Of a stretch of 64,000 nt of DNA, positions 45,220 to 54,476 are shown piece after piece; position 1 is the stretch's first letter, and each line of letters begins with the position of its first letter. The position numbers and the translations under genes are program-made. The notes beneath the pieces were generated by a model. The model had not been told where the DNA came from and ran no database searches. It was given only the letters and a program-made list of their open reading frames with translations. The stretch comes from Rhodospirillaceae bacterium (GTDB lineage: Bacteria; Pseudomonadota; Alphaproteobacteria; MPNO01; UBA2964). Location: positions 1-64,000 of the forward strand of contig JABJKO010000212.1 in NCBI GenBank assembly GCA_018660305.1. The letters run 5' to 3'.

Positions 45220-45957
45220 CTACCTCAAGAGTTCGGGCAGCCGGACAAACGGGTTACCCACCGCCAGCATGTCGCGGACGGTCATGATCTCGGGCTGTGG
45301 CAGCCCCTTCAGGGGGGGTGTTAGCGATTGAGTTCGGGCCGTAGCATCGGCAGGTTTAGCCGTCCTGGGTTCCACCACGAAGATGATTCCCTTATCGCCC
45401 TTCTGAAGCCAGCTTTCCAGGAAGCGATAGGCCGGCATGCGGATATTTCCGCGCGACGGGTCGGCGAGATGGATGCGATCGCCGCGAACACCGCGCAGTA
45501 CGGCAAAGTGCTTATAGCCGCGCGGTTCGATAAAAACGATCACCGGCCCGCTCAGGCGCGGCAGATATTTGGCCTCGAGCCGAAAGCCCTGCGCCTTGTA
45601 GCCACGCGCCTGCGCCACCCGTTGCAGATCCAGAAGGGAGAAGCCTTCTTTCTCGCTGATCTTTTTCTCTTTATCGGACAGCAGATCGAACAGCTCCAGC
45701 AGAATTTGCTTTTCCGTGACCGCCTCGCCGAAGCCATAACGGAGGATGGTCGCCAGCGCCGCGGCGCCGCAGGAATAGTCGAATTTTTGTTTAACCAGCC
45801 CCCGGTCACGCAACTGTTTCATCGACTTGACAGGCATGTCGACGCGTATGCCGGAGCCAATTTCGATGTTTGCCGCCCAACCCGCTGGAGGAAGAATTAA
45901 AACGCCAAACGCACAGCAGGTCAGGATAATTGGAAGGATGTTTTTACGCAGCACCAT
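45220..45957 (-). CDS. Periplasmic C39-family cysteine peptidase without an ABC transporter
   Basis: 245 residues from ATG 45957. A hydrophobic N-terminal segment (7-27, ending G-W-A-A-N) exports it. The catalytic set is intact: Gln57, Cys63 in Y-S-C-G-A-A-A-L, His150 in K-H-F-A-V-L and Asp166 in L-A-D-P-S-R-G. C39 enzymes cut leaders after double-glycine-type sites, usually as part of an ABC exporter; here the domain stands alone, as in FapD of the Fap amyloid system. It is followed by the HTH-barrel gene and is divergent from a small secreted protein with an R-G-A site. Confidence 0.85.
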   Translation of the reverse strand: MVLRKNILPIILTCCAFGVLILPPAGWAANIEIGSGIRVDMPVKSMKQLRDRGLVKQKFDYSCGAAALATILRYGFGEAVTEKQILLELFDLLSDKEKKISEKEGFSLLDLQRVAQARGYKAQGFRLEAKYLPRLSGPVIVFIEPRGYKHFAVLRGVRGDRIHLADPSRGNIRMPAYRFLESWLQKGDKGIIFVVEPRTAKPADATARTQSLTPPLKGLPQPEIMTVRDMLAVGNPFVRLPELLR

Positions 45958-46211
45958 GCGGGGATCATAGGCGTCCGATAAATTCGCGCAACGTGGCGGA
46001 TATAAAACACGGAATCGGAATCGGGGCCTGCTTTCAGGCCATGGCGAACGTAGGCTTTGCCGTGTTGATGAACGCCATGTCTTTCGTCTTTTGCAGTTTT
46101 CGCCGTTCCTTGACTTTCCCAATGGCAAGTGATTCACTTTTTGGGTCTGCGGGTTGGCCCCAGGCGCGGGTGTAGGCCGATGGAAACAGCGCCTGTCACA
46201 GGAGAATTCAA

Positions 46212-46517
46212 ATGCGTATCACGTCACTTTTATCCGCCGCTGCCATTATGCTGGGAGCAAGCGTTGCCACGGCAGATGAGAAGGTATCGCTCACGTCTTT
46301 TGCCGCTCTCGGAGAGATTTCGGAGGCTATCACCATGGACACTCGGGACATGGCCTCGGTTCGTGGCGCGAACCATGTCATCCGTTTGGTTCAATTAAAG
46401 ACTGGTCGTAACACCAATCCCGCAGCCGAAAGTGCGCTCTTCGCCGCGGGCTCGAGGAGTGGTGCGCGCGGGGTGGGGAATGCTCAGGATAGGGCTAAAA
46501 TCGTAGGCATGCTCTAA
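46212..46517 (+). CDS. Small Sec-exported protein with a double-glycine-type leader junction
   Basis: 101 residues with a strong AGGAG site seven bases before ATG. A signal peptide is cut near V-A-T-A (about 21). The next 33 residues end in D-T-R-D-M-A-S-V-R-G-A, which resembles bacteriocin-type leaders (hydrophobic residues at -4 and -7, G-A at -2/-1). The remaining 47 residues (N-H-V-I-R-L onward) would be the mature part, rich in Ala, Gly, Arg and Asn. No known family. It is the best candidate substrate of the divergent C39 peptidase. A hairpin follows 19 bases after its stop. Confidence 0.7.
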   Translation: MRITSLLSAAAIMLGASVATADEKVSLTSFAALGEISEAITMDTRDMASVRGANHVIRLVQLKTGRNTNPAAESALFAAGSRSGARGVGNAQDRAKIVGML

Positions 46518-46535
46518 CGTGCGATCTATCCACAT

Positions 46536-46563
46536 CCAGGGGGAGCCTAACGGCTCCTCCTGG
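46536..46563 (+). terminator. Hairpin after the small secreted protein gene
   Basis: CCAGG-G-GGAGCC pairs with GGCTCC-T-CCTGG (one G-T pair) around TAAC. It is 19 bases after the stop. There is no T-tract, so it may also protect the 3' end. Confidence 0.55.
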
Positions 46564-46662
46564 TCCAACCCATAAAGCCGGGAAGCTTGCGCGGATGGAG
46601 TCTGCTTCGGTTGGAAAGCGGATCGGGCGCCGGAAATTCCGGTAACCGCTGACAGCTACTTT

Positions 46663-46801
46663 ATGCGGCGAATGCTGTCATCTGGATTGTTCCAGCGGTG
46701 CCGATGATTGCGACGGCGCGCAACGCTGCGGCCTCACCGCCGAGACACTCAACGAAGATGAACTGAGCCAGATCTGCGTCAATTTCTGCGTCGGGAAATA
46801 G
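46663..46801 (+). pseudogene. C-terminal remnant of a second Cys-rich MarR gene
   Basis: Encodes, in frame and with the stop, residues 145-189 of the protein at 43353, with a single change (Asp184 to Asn). No start or DNA-binding part remains. Of the four base differences in the whole repeat, three are silent in this frame, so the copy diverged while still part of a working gene. It probably marks a recombination or insertion boundary. Confidence 0.85.
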
Positions 46802-46811
46802 ACGCCGGATA
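46663..46811 (+). repeat. 149-bp direct repeat, right copy
   Basis: Matches 43784-43932 at 145 of 149 positions. Differences are at 46684, 46735, 46753 and 46781. Together with the left copy it frames the C39 module. Confidence 0.92.
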
Positions 46812-46820
46812 CCGGTGCTC

Positions 46821-46980
46821 GCGCCTTCGTTCCACTCAAACTGTTTTTTTAAGAACGTAGTGATAACACATTGTTTCTACGTAATTTGTAGAATTTACGC
46901 CGATTTATTTCCGGAATTGGGGGCAGAGCGGACGTCAAAACACCGCCGCCTGATGCCGCCTTTTGACTCACAACGGACAT
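46821..46980. repeat. Dispersed intergenic repeat, left copy beside the acyltransferase
   Basis: Two blocks (46821-46902 and 46903-46980) match 48429-48510 and 48584-48660 at roughly 85 percent by eye. On the minus strand the second block reads like the M-S-x-x-x-Q-K and S-A-L-P-P peptides often called as hypothetical proteins in alphaproteobacteria. I treat it as a repeat, not a gene. The two copies flank the acyltransferase gene at 47087-48235. Confidence 0.75.
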
Positions 46981-47086
46981 GACGCGAATGAAAGCGACGG
47001 CAAATCCTGGCGCATTCGAAGCGCAGATTTCAACGCAGCAGAACAATTGCGGTTCGGGTGGTGGACAGCCTTTTGGCCCTGATAGG

Positions 47087-48235
47087 TTAGGACCGTTCAC
47101 CCAAAGTACGATCACGGAACGAAAACAGGGTGAGATTCAGGTATTGGAATAATTTAACATAGATGTCTTTGCGGTTTTCGGTATAGCGCCCGAGTAAAAA
47201 TATGCATGCCAAGGTCATGACCATCAGCGACACACCATTCAAAATGCCGTCTTGGTGCCCTTCGAACAGAATAATACGATCGAAAAGGACATCGAAAAAC
47301 ACTAGCAGCGGGAAATGATAGAGGTAAATTGAAAACGTGTGCGATGCAAGAAAGCGAATTGTTCGATTCAACCCATCGGAGATCAACAATACACCTGCTA
47401 TTCCGTCACATGTTAACAGGGTCCCCGCAAAGGCGAGTGCTATCATCAAGTCGCTCGGGAACTGTGCGCCGCCTTGCCCACCGATGAAAAATTTGGCGTC
47501 GAATATGGTGAGGTAACCCTCTGAATCAAGTTGTTCTTTAAGTATGGAGGTGACCGAATCCAATGGTGTGCCAAAAATCACAAACGCGAAAAATAAAGCT
47601 AAGCTAACGAAAAACACTCCCCCCATCGCAATGGGGCTAAGCCGCAATTTTGGCCGGAGATAGTAAACCAGGACTCCCACTAACCAGATCGAGAAATACA
47701 ATGTGATCCTCGGGCCAGCAATCAAAAGAACTACAAATGTCAACGCGTAACGCCATTTCCCGGGTGCAAAAATTGCGGCGGCGAACGCGAGATAATAAAC
47801 AAATTCATAGGAAAGTGACCAAAATGGGCCATTGGAAAGTGGAATTATGGTAAAATTCCAAATTTGATTGATGAATAATAGAGAGGCACCGATCCGCAGT
47901 ATTGGCTGCTCGTGTGTGCGCGGATCATAAACTGTCGGGTCTACTTGTGCGCCAATGCTATCAACTATTACAGTGAGGATTAGCGCAGGCACCACTACAG
48001 AATACAAACGGGCGCACCGACTTATACTATAAGTTCGCCAGTTGTTTTCACGGTTGTCTGTAACATAGGCAATCACAAAACCGGATATGACGAAAAAGAC
48101 CATCACCGCTTCGCCGCCAAAGTTGAAACGAATAGCGGTATCAATTACTTCCATTGAATAAAAATGGTAAACTAGGACTGCCATTGCGGCGAGAAACCGT
48201 GTCGCGTCCAAATATAATGAAGTACATTTCGTCAT
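47087..48235 (-). CDS. Acyltransferase_3-family membrane O-acyltransferase
   Basis: 382 residues and about ten spans. The N-terminal L-D-A-T-R-F-L-A-A-M-A-V-L-V-Y-H carries the catalytic His, and G-E-A-V-M-V-F-F-V-I-S-G-F-V is the conserved second motif. Such enzymes add acetyl or other acyl groups to exopolysaccharide, lipopolysaccharide or peptidoglycan precursors. The gene is clearly AT-richer than most of the window and lies between two copies of a dispersed repeat, so it was probably acquired. Its job may be to decorate the surface polysaccharide. Confidence 0.85.
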   Translation of the reverse strand: MTKCTSLYLDATRFLAAMAVLVYHFYSMEVIDTAIRFNFGGEAVMVFFVISGFVIAYVTDNRENNWRTYSISRCARLYSVVVPALILTVIVDSIGAQVDPTVYDPRTHEQPILRIGASLLFINQIWNFTIIPLSNGPFWSLSYEFVYYLAFAAAIFAPGKWRYALTFVVLLIAGPRITLYFSIWLVGVLVYYLRPKLRLSPIAMGGVFFVSLALFFAFVIFGTPLDSVTSILKEQLDSEGYLTIFDAKFFIGGQGGAQFPSDLMIALAFAGTLLTCDGIAGVLLISDGLNRTIRFLASHTFSIYLYHFPLLVFFDVLFDRIILFEGHQDGILNGVSLMVMTLACIFLLGRYTENRKDIYVKLFQYLNLTLFSFRDRTLGERS

Positions 48236-48428
48236 ATTTTTTAACGTTTGGCGTAATTGAATTACTTTTACGAATTAGGGCATGGAACTGTTAACGTTCT
48301 GTTTTTATCAAACTCCCTTCTGTTGAGTGGCGTTTGCTACTTCTTCATTTAACACCACATACATCAGCCCTATGAAGGGTCTTCCCATGCGTGTGCAGGC
48401 AGTATGAGACAGTAAAAAAATGGCGCCC

Positions 48429-48660
48429 GCGCCTTCGTTCCACTCAAATTGTTTTTTGAACACGTAGTGATAACGCATTGTTTCTATGTCATTTTTAGAA
48501 CTTACGTCGAAAAAATGTAAGACGCCGTGTAAGTTTCAGCACTCGAACGCGGTTGTTTGGAGCAATACGTCTGCTTTATGCCAATTTATTTCCGCAATTG
48601 GGATCAGAACGGACGCCAAAACACCGCCGCCGGATGCCGCTTTTGACCCAACTGAGACAT
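48429..48660. repeat. Dispersed intergenic repeat, right copy
   Basis: Same two blocks as 46821-46980 but separated by 73 extra bases (48511-48583), which the left copy lacks. Either the left copy lost them or this one gained them. It abuts the terminator of the PEP-CTERM gene. Confidence 0.75.
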
Positions 48661-48670
48661 TCCGCAAGAG

Positions 48671-48696
48671 AAAACGGCGGCTCCGAAGAACCGCCG
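48671..48696 (-). terminator. Intrinsic terminator with a TTCG tetraloop after the PEP-CTERM gene
   Basis: On the minus strand CGGCGGTTC pairs with GAGCCGCCG (one T-G pair) around TTCG and is followed by TTTT. It lies about 30 bases after the PEP-CTERM stop. This is the most convincing terminator in the accessory region. Confidence 0.8.
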
Positions 48697-48724
48697 CTTC
48701 ATGAAAATATTGTCGTGAGTTTTG

Positions 48725-49414
48725 TTACGCAGCCTTACGACGCCGTGCGAAGCCGAGACCCGCGAGACCGAGGCCAAGGATGGCGAGGGTGTCGGGTTCC
48801 GGGATTGTACTGACGAAATTATTGGAAATATTATATGATACGTCAAAAATGGATGGGACCCACGTCGCACCCGAATTAGCGGAAGTATGGTAAGGATTTG
48901 GCGATCCGTTGCTAACCCGATCCCATGCGAATTTGGTTGCGTTGCCCGGAACGGCAGCATGAACAACAGAGAACCAGTAGGTGCCCGCAGATGGCAATAA
49001 CACGGGCGTAACCAAATTCATGATGTATTCAAGAATGTCTGCAGAGCTAACATTATTATGGTTGAATCCGGTGTCTATCCGGCTGACCAGCGACAGGGCT
49101 GAGGTTCCAACGATGTTTCCGCTGTTGGGAGCGCCACCCGTATCGCCGTAAATCGTCACGGTGAATGAATCATTGGCTGGCAACACACCCGAAGACCAAT
49201 GGGTTCCCCAAAATTGTGTTGAGCGAATGGTGTCGGATGCCCCAACCGAAAAATCGTCCGCGACGATGCTCACTCCCCCAACTTGTGAAAAGTTTGCTCC
49301 CTGTTGAGTTAAAGAAACTCCATTGTCGTGAATAATTGCCGCATTGGCATTGGTTGCTACTACCGCCAGTAGAGCGAAGCAACCCCCAGCCGTGAGTGAT
49401 TTAAAGGTTTCCAT
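48725..49414 (-). CDS. PEP-CTERM sorted exported protein
   Basis: 229 residues. A signal peptide ends N-A-N-A-A. The body is Ser/Thr/Asn/Gly-rich and beta-type. The C-terminus I-P-E-P-D-T-L-A-I-L-G-L-G-L-A-G-L-G followed by A-R-R-R-K is the exosortase sorting signal: V/I-P-E-P, hydrophobic span, basic end. The protein should be cut by an exosortase and moved to the cell surface or matrix with exopolysaccharide. The upstream region carries a sigma-54 promoter, two repeated boxes and an RBS hairpin. No exosortase gene is in the window. Confidence 0.9.
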   Translation of the reverse strand: METFKSLTAGGCFALLAVVATNANAAIIHDNGVSLTQQGANFSQVGGVSIVADDFSVGASDTIRSTQFWGTHWSSGVLPANDSFTVTIYGDTGGAPNSGNIVGTSALSLVSRIDTGFNHNNVSSADILEYIMNLVTPVLLPSAGTYWFSVVHAAVPGNATKFAWDRVSNGSPNPYHTSANSGATWVPSIFDVSYNISNNFVSTIPEPDTLAILGLGLAGLGFARRRKAA

Positions 49415-49431
49415 TTTGGTGTCCCACCAAA
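49415..49431 (-). promoter_or_regulatory. Hairpin covering the ribosome-binding site of the PEP-CTERM gene
   Basis: TTTGGTG-GGA-CACCAAA lies directly before the ATG on the minus strand. The only Shine-Dalgarno-like bases (GGTGGGA) sit in its left arm and loop, so folding would hide them. Translation may be regulated. Confidence 0.5.
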
Positions 49432-49468
49432 TTGTTAAGCGCCGACCGCGCCTATTGCGGGAATTATA

Positions 49469-49485
49469 TGCAAGATCCGTGCCAA
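49469..49485 (-). promoter_or_regulatory. Sigma-54 (-24/-12) promoter of the PEP-CTERM gene
   Basis: The minus strand reads TTGGCACGGATCTTGCA, a full match to the RpoN consensus TGGCACG-N4-TTGC[A/T]. Transcription would begin about 12 bases later, leaving a leader of about 45 bases. Such promoters need an enhancer-binding activator, for which the two upstream boxes are good sites. Confidence 0.85.
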
Positions 49486-49547
49486 CTTTCGGGTTTTGAT
49501 GAATATCAATGACCTACGAAGTTGGTTAATAGACCGATTTACTAAAC

Positions 49548-49564
49548 TGTAAAATATCCCGACA
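49548..49564 (+). promoter_or_regulatory. Upstream activator box 1, TGTAAAATATCCCGACA
   Basis: A 17-bp element of the form TGTAAA-N5-CCGACA about 65-80 bases upstream of the sigma-54 site. A second element with the same fixed bases lies 52 bases further. PEP-CTERM genes in other bacteria are known to be driven by RpoN with the PrsK/PrsR system; that this box is a PrsR site is inference. Confidence 0.65.
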
Positions 49565-49599
49565 CTTTTTGGCCGAGATCGCGGTTTTTGCCGAAAAGC

Positions 49600-49616
49600 T
49601 GTAAAGCTGACCGACA
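49600..49616 (+). promoter_or_regulatory. Upstream activator box 2, TGTAAAGCTGACCGACA
   Basis: Same fixed bases as box 1 with a different five-base spacer. The start-to-start distance of 52 bases is close to five helical turns, so both would face the same side of the DNA. Confidence 0.65.
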
Positions 49617-49836
49617 AGCCAAAATCAGGCGTATTCTGAGGGTGAGTTTGCAGGGCTGGAATGACCGGTTGAGATCACAGCCTATTAGCGGACCTGAACG
49701 ACCATTCGGATTTGAGCCCGCTGTTAGGGCTAAAGCGGACTAGATTGCATGAACCCATAGGCGGATTTTCGTGCTTCGCTCGAAAATGGTGCAGACGGCC
49801 GGCACAGAACCCGCAAGTCGATAGCGGCAACAGATT

Positions 49837-51828
<1,992 letters not shown>

Positions 51829-52213
51829 TGTCTCTTTCCGGATGCGGGTTGGTGCGCCGGGTTACGGGTTCTCAATCAGTGGCGCGCCCGTCGCCGCGAT
51901 CAATTGCGCGGCGGGTCGGTAACAGTGGCCGGGTTGTACGTCGTGTGGGGTCCGCTTGTAAAGTAATCGTTTGTCGCAGTGGGCGGAAATCAGTTACTGC
52001 CGGATACTGCCAAAAAGTGGTGCCGACGGTCTCATTGACCGCCTTAACCACGGTCATTAACAGCTTACCCTATAGCTCCCTCTGCCCTACGGACACGTCG
52101 ACGATCGCGTGAAAGACAGGGTGGCTGTCTTCCTACCCCGATTCTTATGCCATCTGTTATTCTTCCGCGGTTGTCTGGCTTGTTGAGGGCTGGTCGCTAA
52201 GCGGGGGAACCGA
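51829..52213. other. Intergenic region between divergent genes, nothing distinct seen
   Basis: 385 bases between the helicase and the rightward ornithine-cyclodeaminase-family gene. It should hold both promoters and possibly a long helicase leader, as is common for cold-shock helicases. I see only small hairpins (for example GACAG ... CTGTC near 52115) and no convincing promoter. Confidence 0.45.
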
Positions 52214-53284
52214 GTGGCACTTTTGATCAGCAATGATGTGACGGCGCGTGTCCTGAAAATGACGGATGCGGTGGACGCCATGGAGAATGTCCTCAAGCAG
52301 TACGCGCAGGGGCTCGCGACATTTCAGCCACGTACCGATTTCTGGGCACCGACCGCAACCAGTGGCGATTACTACCGCTGGGGATCCTTGCTGGGCATGA
52401 TGTATGACCCGCCGACACTGGCACTTCGGTTCAAATCCGACATTCTCACATGGACCGAATATGACGATGCGGTCACCGAGGAATGGCACAATATGGAGCC
52501 GGGAACGTATTGCGGCTTTGTCATTCTGATCGATATGAGGAATGGCGAGATTATTGGTCTTATCAATGACGGTATTCTGCAGCATGCCCGCGTCGGTGCG
52601 ACCGCCGGCGTGGGCGCGAAACATCTGGCGCGCGAGGATTCCACCGTTCTGGGTGTGGTTGGCTCGGGCGGTATGGCCTACGCCTATACCGAGGCGATCT
52701 GCTCCGTCCGGCCCATCGAGGAAATCCGGGTCTATAGTCCGACACCGGCCAACCGGGAAAAGTTTGCCGCCGACATGACCGAAAAGCTCGGTATTGCGGT
52801 TAAGATCGTGGATGACAATATGGCCGTTGCCAGGGACGCGGACATCGTCGCGCTGTGCACGGATTCCCGCAAACCGGTCTATACGGTTGACATGATGAAA
52901 GCGCAGAAGCCGGGGCCGCTGGTCATCCGCTGCCGGGTTGATGAAATCGACGAGCCGGTTTATGGCGCGGTGGACAAGATCATCGGCAATCAGCAGGACA
53001 AGTACGGCGACTATATCATCGGCTCACAGCAGGAGCGCGACCGCCGGCCAAGCGGCAAAAGCTACCGCCGCCGTTATGAGACAAACGAGAATCCCATGCT
53101 GGCCAACGTCATCGCCGGCGATATTCAGGGCCGCGATTCCGATACCCAATCCATTTATTACGACAACAATTCGGCAGGGCTTCAGTTCGCCGCCGTTGGG
53201 CGCGTTGTTTACGAAAAAGCAAGGGAGGCAGGGTTGGGTATGAAAATTCCCATGGAATGGTTCCAGCAGGATATTCGAAACTAG
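52214..53284 (+). CDS. Ornithine cyclodeaminase/mu-crystallin-family enzyme
   Basis: 356 residues from GTG 52214 (GGGGGAA site upstream). L-Q-H-A-R-V-G-A-T-A-G precedes the nucleotide-binding V-L-G-V-V-G-S-G-G-M-A near 150. It aligns along its length with the enzyme at 30642, including the D-M-x-x-x-x-I-x-x-L-I-x-D substrate region and the C-terminal F-A-A-V-G-R-V-V-Y. It comes just ahead of the branched-chain amino-acid-type transporter, so it may act on an imported amino or imino acid (inference). Confidence 0.82.
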   Translation: MALLISNDVTARVLKMTDAVDAMENVLKQYAQGLATFQPRTDFWAPTATSGDYYRWGSLLGMMYDPPTLALRFKSDILTWTEYDDAVTEEWHNMEPGTYCGFVILIDMRNGEIIGLINDGILQHARVGATAGVGAKHLAREDSTVLGVVGSGGMAYAYTEAICSVRPIEEIRVYSPTPANREKFAADMTEKLGIAVKIVDDNMAVARDADIVALCTDSRKPVYTVDMMKAQKPGPLVIRCRVDEIDEPVYGAVDKIIGNQQDKYGDYIIGSQQERDRRPSGKSYRRRYETNENPMLANVIAGDIQGRDSDTQSIYYDNNSAGLQFAAVGRVVYEKAREAGLGMKIPMEWFQQDIRN

Positions 53285-53301
53285 GCAGTCAGGTGGCGTC
53301 T

Positions 53302-53529
53302 ATGGCCGGAGAAAGCAAAGGCGATGTGCTGATCGAGATATGGCAGGTTGGTAACGCCGTTAAGGTCAGCGCCATCGACGTAGCGACCGGCACAGAGGTA
53401 TCAATCGTTGGTTCGCCATCGACGTCCGAAGAGACGCTTAAACGTACTGCGGTGAATAAGCTCAACTACGTCCTGCGCAAAGAGGCGGCCAATAGCGGCA
53501 AGGCCGGCGGATCAGGCATCATGATATGA
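53302..53529 (+). CDS. Small conserved protein (DUF6898-like)
   Basis: 75 residues from ATG 53302 (AGGTGG site). The pattern V-L-I-E-I-W-Q-V-G-N-A-V-K-V-S-A-I-D-V-A-T-G-T-E-V-S-I-V-G followed by a Lys-containing helix is that of a short alphaproteobacterial family of unknown function. It lies between the cyclodeaminase-family gene and livH, and neighbours of this kind are usual for it. A reading from 53257 would overlap the upstream gene. Confidence 0.7.
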   Translation: MAGESKGDVLIEIWQVGNAVKVSAIDVATGTEVSIVGSPSTSEETLKRTAVNKLNYVLRKEAANSGKAGGSGIMI

Positions 53530-53561
53530 GCACTGAGTAACGCGCGAGGATCGTCGGCCTT

Positions 53562-54473
53562 TTGGATTATTTCCTGCAACAGTTAGTCAACGGCCTGACG
53601 CTGGGCGCGATCTACGGTTTGATCGCCATCGGCTACACCATGGTCTATGGCATCATCGGTATGATCAATTTCGCCCATGGCGAGATATTCATGATCGGGG
53701 CGTTCATCTCCCTCATAGCGCTGCTCCTTCTGGGGCCGAGCGGTGGTGCGGTTATTCTGACGCTTCTCAGCGTGCTGGTGATTTCCATGATCCTGACCGC
53801 CGCCTATGGCTGGACCCTGGAACGGCTGGCTTACCGGCCCCTGCGGGGCTCACCGAGGCTCGCGGCGCTGATCTCCGCCATCGGCATGTCTATTTTCCTG
53901 CAAAACTATGTGCAACTCAGCCAGGGCGCGCGGGTCAAGACCCTGCAACCGGTGATCACCGGCGGCGTTGAAATCTACAAAGGGGTCACCTTTACCGTCA
54001 CCGTCAGCTATATGCAGATCATCATAATTTCGCTGACAATCATTCTCATGATCGCGTTCTGGATGCTGATCTCCAAGACGGCGTTGGGGCGCGAGCAGCG
54101 GGCCTGTGAACAGGATCGCACCATGGCCGCCCTGATCGGCATCGACGTGGACCGGACCATTTCGGTCACCTTTGTCATGGGGGCGATGCTGGCCTCGGTG
54201 GCCGGGCTGATGATCACGCTTTATTACGGGGTGATCGATTTCTATGTGGGTTTCCTGGCCGGGATCAAGGCTTTCACGGCCGCCGTGCTGGGCGGCATCG
54301 GGTCCATCCCGGGCGCCATGCTCGGGGGGCTGCTGATCGGGCTGATCGAGGCCTTCTGGTCGGGCTATTTCAGTATTGAATACAAGGACGTTGCGGCGTT
54401 CTCTATCCTGGTCCTGGTGCTTATCTTCCGGCCTACCGGTCTGCTGGGCCGGCCCGAGGTGGAAAAGGTCTAG
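53562..54473 (+). CDS. livH: Branched-chain amino-acid-type ABC permease LivH
   Basis: 303 residues with about eight spans and the family marks L-Q-Q-L-V-N-G-L-T-L-G-A-I-Y-G-L-I-A-I-G-Y-T-M-V-Y-G at the start and F-A-A... style G-G-I-G-S-I-P-G-A-M-L-G-G near the end. It uses a TTG start, which lies some distance (about 11 bases) from GAGGA. It pairs with LivM, LivG, LivF and the binding protein at 57937. Confidence 0.9.
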   Translation: MDYFLQQLVNGLTLGAIYGLIAIGYTMVYGIIGMINFAHGEIFMIGAFISLIALLLLGPSGGAVILTLLSVLVISMILTAAYGWTLERLAYRPLRGSPRLAALISAIGMSIFLQNYVQLSQGARVKTLQPVITGGVEIYKGVTFTVTVSYMQIIIISLTIILMIAFWMLISKTALGREQRACEQDRTMAALIGIDVDRTISVTFVMGAMLASVAGLMITLYYGVIDFYVGFLAGIKAFTAAVLGGIGSIPGAMLGGLLIGLIEAFWSGYFSIEYKDVAAFSILVLVLIFRPTGLLGRPEVEKV

Positions 54474-54476
54474 CCC

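Larger units (their letters stand above)
48236..48724. other. Intergenic region with repeat and terminator, no gene seen
   Basis: Holds the right copy of the dispersed repeat (48429-48660) and the terminator of the PEP-CTERM gene (48671-48696). The first 190 bases, upstream of the acyltransferase start, are AT-rich and should hold its promoter. The open frames in this stretch derive from the repeat. Confidence 0.6.
49415..49836. other. Regulatory intergenic region between the helicase and the PEP-CTERM gene
   Basis: No gene. It contains the RBS hairpin, the sigma-54 promoter and two TGTAAA boxes listed separately, plus a small A/T-armed hairpin (ATTTTCG ... CGAAAAT, 49765-49787) downstream of the helicase stop. 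The rest shows nothing I recognise. Confidence 0.55.

Noticed and set aside
43932..46663. An insertion sequence between the 149-bp repeats
   Set aside because: No transposase or integrase gene and no terminal inverted repeats are visible; a recombination-borne cassette fits better.
46849..47115. Leftward open frame containing S-A-L-P-P and Q-K motifs as a gene
   Set aside because: It reads through the dispersed repeat, lacks a ribosome-binding site and has the look of repeat-derived spurious peptides.
48604..48966. Leftward open frame ending M-S-Q-L-G-Q-K-R-H
   Set aside because: It overlaps the PEP-CTERM gene and its terminator, and its end is the repeat itself.
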